Part shown: positions 60,449 through 64,000 of the stretch, piece by piece | Layout: each line of letters opens with the position of its first letter | How positions within the stretch are numbered: the first letter of the stretch is position 1 | The notes under the pieces: model-generated | Database searches by the model: none | What the model was told of the DNA's origin: nothing | Seen by the model: only the letters and a program-made list of their open reading frames with translations | DNA from: Trileptium ribeirensis | Taxonomy: Eukaryota; Nematoda; Enoplea; Enoplida; Thoracostomopsidae | Length of the DNA: 64,000 bases | Assembly (NCBI GenBank): GCA_030248225.1 | Contig: JASANE010021177.1 | Coordinates: 1 to 64,000, forward strand | Reading direction: 5' to 3' | Made by a program: the position numbers and the translations under genes

Positions 60449-60478
60449 CAGACGGCTTAACGGCTACCGTTATGTTTT
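60419..60478 (-). ncRNA. Type III hammerhead ribozyme, variant (HHR2)
   Basis: Minus strand. Stem III is AAAACAU (60478-60472) with AUGUUUU (60425-60419), and the cleavage triplet AUA ends at 60471. Stem I is ACGGU/GCCGU with one U-G wobble and loop AGCCGUUAA. The core is CUGAUGA (60451-60445) and GAAA (60428-60425). Stem II is UCCC/GGGA with loop UUGGCA, but the closing position next to the core is a U-U mismatch (60444, 60429) where G-C is usual. So it may cleave more slowly than HHR1. It too is preceded by an encoded A8 tract (60482-60475). Predicted cut between 60471 and 60470. Confidence 0.8.
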
Positions 60479-60635
60479 TTTTCTTTTTTTACTTCAAATC
60501 AAACATATTACACAATTTAATAATATCATGATAATACTCAACATACAACATAGGGTATGACAGTGATAATTCATACAGTGACTGTTTAAAAGTGTTTTCA
60601 TTCTTCGTTATGAATTCAACTGCCTTCATCACTGC
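60479..60635 (-). other. 3' untranslated-like spacer before HHR2
   Basis: AT-rich, without an open frame. The last 45 nt before HHR2 (ATTGTGTAATATGTTTGATT and A7/A8 tracts) resemble the last 45 nt before HHR1 (AATTGTGTGTTTTTGTGTTT and A8). So the two ribozyme units share more than the ribozyme core. Confidence 0.5.
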
Positions 60636-60794
60636 TTATCGTCGTTGTTTAACTTTGATCAAATTTTCTTCCTCCTTTGATCGCCCGTCGATATAGTCAC
60701 CCGTAGCTTGACATTGACGCCGAAACTCATCCACCTGCTTTTGCCAATAAGCAATTTCGTTTTGAAGATAAGTATTGCGCACGTAATGTTCCAT
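60636..60794 (-). CDS. 52-residue charged protein, start overlaps previous stop
   Basis: The ATG at 60794-60792 shares its A with the TAA of the membrane-protein gene (TAATG). The product begins MEHYVRNTYLQNEIAYWQKQ, is highly charged and helix-prone (EEENLIKVKQRR at the end), and has no membrane span. It could form a coiled coil. The family is unknown. The overlap implies reinitiation or a coupled viral mRNA. Confidence 0.5.
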   Translation of the reverse strand: MEHYVRNTYLQNEIAYWQKQVDEFRRQCQATGDYIDGRSKEEENLIKVKQRR

Positions 60795-61294
60795 TATTGA
60801 TACGCTTCACGAATGTTGATTCCAATGTATCGTTGACGAAGCACTTTATCCAAGTCGTATGTTGCGAGATGTTTCATAAATCTTGCTCCCATATAATGGT
60901 TGCTGAATGTGTATCCGCGATAAATCCCAACCGATCGTACCAATATGAGTCCGTGTTGATATGGTATCGATAGTTTCATAAACAAATGTTCAAACACGTT
61001 GAATAGATAAGCAATATATGCGCTCCATTTAAGACCTTTCGGTGGTTTGAGTCGATCGTTGAAATGTAGATTTGACGACGTTTTGTTAATCCACTTGACA
61101 TCGTAACCATTTCCTGGGTTCCATTTTTCGCTTGATCCGTTTGTCCAATTGTCGAAGCATAAAGTTTTCGCACAATTTTCGAGCTTCCACGTAGTAATAG
61201 TATTACGTTTTACACTTATGAACAATATAACCTTCTCCACAACAACAGCTACAACTAACACAACATATAATGTAATAAAACGTTTGTTATCCAT
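60794..61294 (-). CDS. Small membrane protein, unknown viral gene
   Basis: 166 residues from ATG 61294. A single hydrophobic segment at residues 6-28 (FITLYVVLVVAVVVEKVILF) acts as a signal anchor. It is followed by a region with three N-glycosylation sequons (NWT 49, NGS 52, NKT 70), which suggests that the C-terminal part faces the lumen or outside. The rest (GLKWSAYIAYLFNVFEHLF, IPYQHGLILVRSVG) is mixed and could include a re-entrant helix. It starts 29 bp after the capsid gene stop. No family was recognised; a membrane-penetration or virion membrane role is only a guess from position. Confidence 0.6.
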   Translation of the reverse strand: MDNKRFITLYVVLVVAVVVEKVILFISVKRNTITTWKLENCAKTLCFDNWTNGSSEKWNPGNGYDVKWINKTSSNLHFNDRLKPPKGLKWSAYIAYLFNVFEHLFMKLSIPYQHGLILVRSVGIYRGYTFSNHYMGARFMKHLATYDLDKVLRQRYIGINIREAYQ

Positions 61295-61322
61295 GGTTGA
61301 TTCACCTGTTTTCTAAAGCTAT

Positions 61323-62683
61323 TTAAGACGTTTTATTCCAAAATACTTCTTTATTTGAGTTTATGTTCAATTCAGCTGTAAATTCTCCCATTGTGAAAAT
61401 CACAATAGCCTTCTTTAACTCTTCCGCAAAATCAATAGAAAGTCTCAATTGCCCGTCTGGTGGGTTTGAAAGATAAGTGCAATCACTGCTATGATCCTTA
61501 CTTAGATCAATACAGAAGATTTGGTAACCTGCACCATGTCGAAAGCCAACTTCAGTTAATCCTAAATTTTCTGTTCTGCCGTGTAATGCATATAATGTAT
61601 TATAAAACAATCTCATATCGTTACCAGCCTTACACGGTAAAGATATATTGCACGGGTATCTATCATCATTCATAAACACGCTAAAACTATTCATATCTGG
61701 TAAACTTAACTTAAACAAGTTTGATTTCGGTGCACCAGCATACGTTTCTTGTGTTATTCCCCAAATGTATATTCTACGTGGTAATGATCCTTCAAAAATC
61801 GTCCAATCCACATTCTGTAACCCTTTATTTAATGAAAGAGTTTGAATCTTGTACCGTATATTAGGAAATTTAACCCCACTACTATTTAAAATTTTATCTT
61901 GGTACTCGAGAGAGCTTGTTTTGTTAGTCTTGCCTTTGGTATGTAAAGCTTAAAATCATTTATTCGAACTAAAAGTTTATTAGCTGGTTCATGTAACAAT
62001 ATCAGTGATGGTGAACTTCGAGTAAATTTAAACTCTAGTCTAGTTTTCTGGGGTAGATAAGTCGGTGTTAACTGTGAGTCTGTAATGATGGGAAAGTAAA
62101 GTTCACATTTCTGTGACATTGAAGTCAACGCGTTCCTATAAACAGAACCTTCATTATCTTGTAGATCATCAAACATATACGTCTGATCGGGTTTATAAAG
62201 ACATCCTGCGAAATATTGATTTCTTTGCTCTTCACTCATATGTAGCATGTACAATATATACGTCATCCAAGGGTAATGCTTTTGGTTAAAGGTTACTGGT
62301 TCTCCATTTATTTTCATTTCAACTGAAGAAAAAAGTGCGTACCCAAACATATTGCATGGTGTAAATTTAAGATTTGCGTCCTTGATCTCTTTGCCATCAC
62401 CCTTGATAATTTGAAATTCAATATATGCAAAAATTTCTGATATATCAACTAAATCAAAAGCGCTTTCGCCAATTTTAAAACGAAACGAATCATCCGTATC
62501 GATGCTTGGTAACGTTGTTTCACATGCGACTTCCACCAGCTGTGTCGAGATGATCGATTGCTGAACGGGGTATTGATTCCCCTGCCAGTTAAGTTTTTCA
62601 ACGCCGCATACGTTTGTCATGTTTCTTTGTTTTCTTCTTGCGTTTATCCTTTTTAAGACTTTTCTTCTTCTTCTTGGGTACAT
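61323..62683 (-). pseudogene. Double-jelly-roll major capsid protein homologue, frameshifted
   Basis: Two open blocks, 62683-61886 and 61811-61323, are in different frames. The second frame stays open upstream past the stop of the first, so one single-base indel near 61890-61900 explains the break. The first block holds the N-terminal jelly roll (SFRFKIGESAFDLVDISEIF, then CNMFGYALFSSVEMKINGEP and YPWMTYILYML). The second holds the C-terminal one (LPRRIYIWGITQETYAGAP, GAGYQIFCIDLS, LRLSIDFAEELKKAIVIF). This order matches the F54H12.2-like family, the Polinton/adintovirus major capsid (hexon-like) protein. The likely start is ATG 62620 (MTNVCGVEKLNWQ), because the 21 residues before it are out-of-frame reading of the lysine-rich gene. 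Total length is about 430 residues, usual for the family. Confidence 0.82.
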
Positions 62684-62747
62684 CCATCAAGGGTACACCC
62701 TTCATTAGCTTTGTAGAATTGAGGCACAAAGGTAACGCCATATTCAT
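62598..62747 (-). CDS. 49-residue lysine-rich protein overlapping capsid gene
   Basis: ATG 62747 to TGA 62600-62598. The first half is neutral (MNMALPLCLNSTKLMKGVPL) and the second half almost all Lys/Arg, starting with an NLS-like PKKKKK. It overlaps the first codons of the capsid gene in another frame. The position directly upstream of the capsid gene and the composition recall the small DNA-condensing core proteins of adenovirus-related viruses. That link is inference, since such sequences are low-complexity. Confidence 0.5.
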   Translation of the reverse strand: MNMALPLCLNSTKLMKGVPLMDVPKKKKKSLKKDKRKKKTKKHDKRMRR

Positions 62748-62834
62748 AATTTTTAAATGTTACAGTCCTTTTTAAGACTTTACGAAAAGAATAATCGAAG
62801 TATCATTTTTGCGTCTTGAAAGTATTCCACGGGT

Positions 62835-63373
62835 TTAAATTTGTGAGTCTACCACTTGAAACTCTAGTACTTTAAATACGCAATTGTTCAACTGTAAATC
62901 GACGGTATTTTTCACATGTAAAAGTTGTTTAAATCTTCCGTTGACTAGTCGTTCCTTAACGAATGAACACATTATAAATTTTGGTTTGTTATATTCAAGG
63001 TTCAAACACTTTGTACCTGCATGCTTGCCGTTCTTGAGATGTGAAGACTCGATCCAAATAATGTCTGAAGTTCGCGAAACAGTTTAATTTCTGCGTTCTC
63101 AAGTAAGTAGACATTGACGCGGTCACAGCTAGGGTTAAGCGAAAATTCAGTACTTTTGTTTAGGTATGATAACAAGCTATCAACAGTATAAAATACCTTA
63201 TCAACCGTAAATCTCTTCCAAGCCTTGTTTGCGTAATATTCAACGGTGCCTCCCTGTACATTTATATATCTATCGGGGAGCTCCACATCCAATGCTTTTA
63301 CTCCGTCGCGCAAAATGCCGTGGGGAACTCAACGAACCTGATCACTCAAGTTACAAACAATGACGACTTCCAT
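62835..63373 (-). pseudogene. Penton/minor-capsid-like protein remnant
   Basis: It begins at ATG 63373 (MEVVIVCNLSDQV), meets an in-frame TGA at about 63331-63329, and continues in the same frame as an open block to 63002. It then continues in a different frame (ATG 62972 to TAA 62837-62835, segment VNGRFKQLLHVKNT). The middle has the pattern of a protein commonly found next to the F54H12.2-like capsid gene: short strands around an ALDVELPDRY segment, then FYTVDSLLSYLNKSTEF and VNVYLLENAEIKLFRELQTL ending in a hydrophobic LFG. That partner is often considered the penton or minor capsid protein. The assignment is from pattern only, and the gene is short because of the breaks. Confidence 0.5.
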
Positions 63374-63389
63374 GATTAATAACAGTTGT

Positions 63390-64000
63390 TTACTGAAGCC
63401 TTTTAAGAATATTGTATATATTATTACACGATAAATAGAAATCATTTACTGATTTACAACCTGTTACTACGATATTCCCACTACCATACACCAATGCTAC
63501 ACATTTGTCGAGGGTTAATTTCATGCTGTTGTGAAGCTCTGTTTCATACATTACCGTGTACTGGTGTCTAAGACTTTCATAAATACTTGGTAAACTCAAC
63601 TTAAACCCACTTCTCAACATACCAACCACATTCTTCAGCTCAATCGCGAATTCCTCAATACATCGATAATCCAATTTCTCAATTTCTTCTTTCACTTTAA
63701 CCACAATTTCTCTACCTTCCGCCTCTGATCTAACACCTACCAACACCACTTTTCCATTTGAAAATAGTAAAACTGTACCCCTGGGTTTGAATTTCCGTAT
63801 ACCACCATTAAACCGTAACATATCATAATCAAAGTTATCAATTTCACACGATAAATATAACAAATCAACGTTACATCCAATGTTTGTCGTTAATGTCATA
63901 TTTGTAATCATTTGTCTCGAATTTTCATCCAAAGTCCTCCCAAATTGTTCTGACCCTTCCACTTCGTAACGTCTCTGCTTTCTGAGTCTTTGTTGCTGAT
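63390..64000 (-). CDS. TATA-box-binding protein homologue, 5' end outside window
   Basis: The frame is open from the window edge to the stop at 63390. The visible core of ~170 residues has the two direct repeats of TBP. Repeat 1 runs from MITNMTLTTNIGC through LRFNGGIRKFKPRGTVLLFS to NGKVVLVGVRSE. Repeat 2 runs from FAIELKNVVG through HQYTVMYETEL and ALVYGSGNIVVTG to NIYNILKRL. Numbering from codon 63962, the DNA-kinking Phe pair of repeat 1 is kept (F51, F67). In repeat 2 the equivalent positions are Thr136 (or Tyr135) and Tyr159. The upstream extension is basic and Gln/Arg-rich. It lies 16 bp upstream of the penton-like gene, same strand, in a viral block, so it is likely a virus-encoded initiation factor for late or all viral promoters. 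It is far more divergent than any cellular TBP I know. Confidence 0.85.
   Translation of the reverse strand, partial: QQQRLRKQRRYEVEGSEQFGRTLDENSRQMITNMTLTTNIGCNVDLLYLSCEIDNFDYDMLRFNGGIRKFKPRGTVLLFSNGKVVLVGVRSEAEGREIVVKVKEEIEKLDYRCIEEFAIELKNVVGMLRSGFKLSLPSIYESLRHQYTVMYETELHNSMKLTLDKCVALVYGSGNIVVTGCKSVNDFYLSCNNIYNILKRLQ

Larger units (their letters stand above)
59895..64000 (-). mobile_element. Endogenous Polinton/adintovirus-like element, partial
   Basis: A compact minus-strand gene block in contrast to the sparse flanks. It holds a TBP homologue, a penton-like remnant, a lysine-rich small protein, a double-jelly-roll capsid homologue, a membrane protein, a small charged protein, a 143-residue ORF and two hammerhead ribozymes. 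Gaps between genes are 87 bp or less from 63.4 kb down to 60.8 kb, and two genes overlap. It runs off the window at 64000, so polymerase, integrase, ATPase and protease genes, if present, are outside. Two capsid genes carry frame breaks, which suggests an inherited, decaying copy. Confidence 0.75.

Noticed and set aside
61886..61900. Programmed -1 frameshift in the capsid gene
   Set aside because: The local A/T run does not fit a canonical X XXY YYZ heptamer and no clear downstream pseudoknot was seen; simple indel decay is favoured.
1..64000. CRISPR arrays, bacterial operons, rRNA genes
   Set aside because: No regularly spaced identical repeats with unique spacers and no rRNA landmarks; spliced genes and eukaryotic transposons argue against a prokaryotic source.

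Overview
The window looks like invertebrate animal DNA (AT-rich, spliced, crowded with transposons). The reasons are a split FBXO3-type gene with consensus GT/AG introns of 0.5 to 9.9 kb, several classes of eukaryotic DNA transposon (Merlin, hAT, pogo/Tigger, piggyBac-type and TA-flanked MITEs), LINE reverse-transcriptase debris, satellites, and a virus-like (Polinton/adintovirus-like) gene block at the right edge. I cannot name the species. One minisatellite carries a TTAGGC motif, the nematode telomere unit, but that alone is not diagnostic.

Layout. 1-5.1 kb: non-coding, with two LTR-like ~530 bp direct repeats and an 18 bp minisatellite. 5.11-11.49 kb: one large Merlin-type element made of two ~2.4 kb inverted arms around a frameshifted transposase. 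A 0.7-0.8 kb part of each arm almost lacks cytosine on one strand. 11.5-21 kb: repeat-derived DNA with dispersed palindromes GTTCGCGAAC. 21.5-23.6 kb: decayed hAT transposase, itself interrupted by a TA-flanked MITE. 24.8-27.1 kb: nearly intact pogo/Tigger transposase with one frame break. 28.9-29.9 kb: unassigned ORFs. 32.2-53.7 kb: five exons of an FBXO3-like gene (SMI1/KNR4 domain then ApaG domain) with consistent splice phases. Its introns hold a LINE remnant, a ~358 bp satellite invaded at a TTAA by a dimer of piggyBac-type MITEs carrying tRNA-like promoter boxes, and a 39 bp minisatellite. 54.3-57.0 kb: degenerate repeat array in two opposite orientations.

59.9-64 kb (continuing off the edge): a compact minus-strand viral gene block. 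In transcription order it holds a TATA-binding-protein homologue, a broken penton/minor-capsid-like gene, a 49-residue lysine-rich protein overlapping the capsid gene start, a double-jelly-roll major-capsid homologue with one frameshift, a small membrane protein, a 52-residue protein that starts in the stop codon of the previous gene (TAATG), then a hammerhead ribozyme, a 143-residue ORF, and a second, textbook type III hammerhead ribozyme.

The most exciting observation is this right-hand block. It combines virus-encoded TBP with two hammerhead ribozymes, on the coding strand, each placed directly after a gene and after an encoded A8 tract. The ribozymes would release a 526-nt RNA that carries exactly one ORF. 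This could be ribozyme-mediated mRNA 3'-end formation in a DNA virus, or a protein-coding retrozyme/circular RNA embedded beside it. The frameshifts in two capsid genes suggest that this copy is endogenous and decaying.
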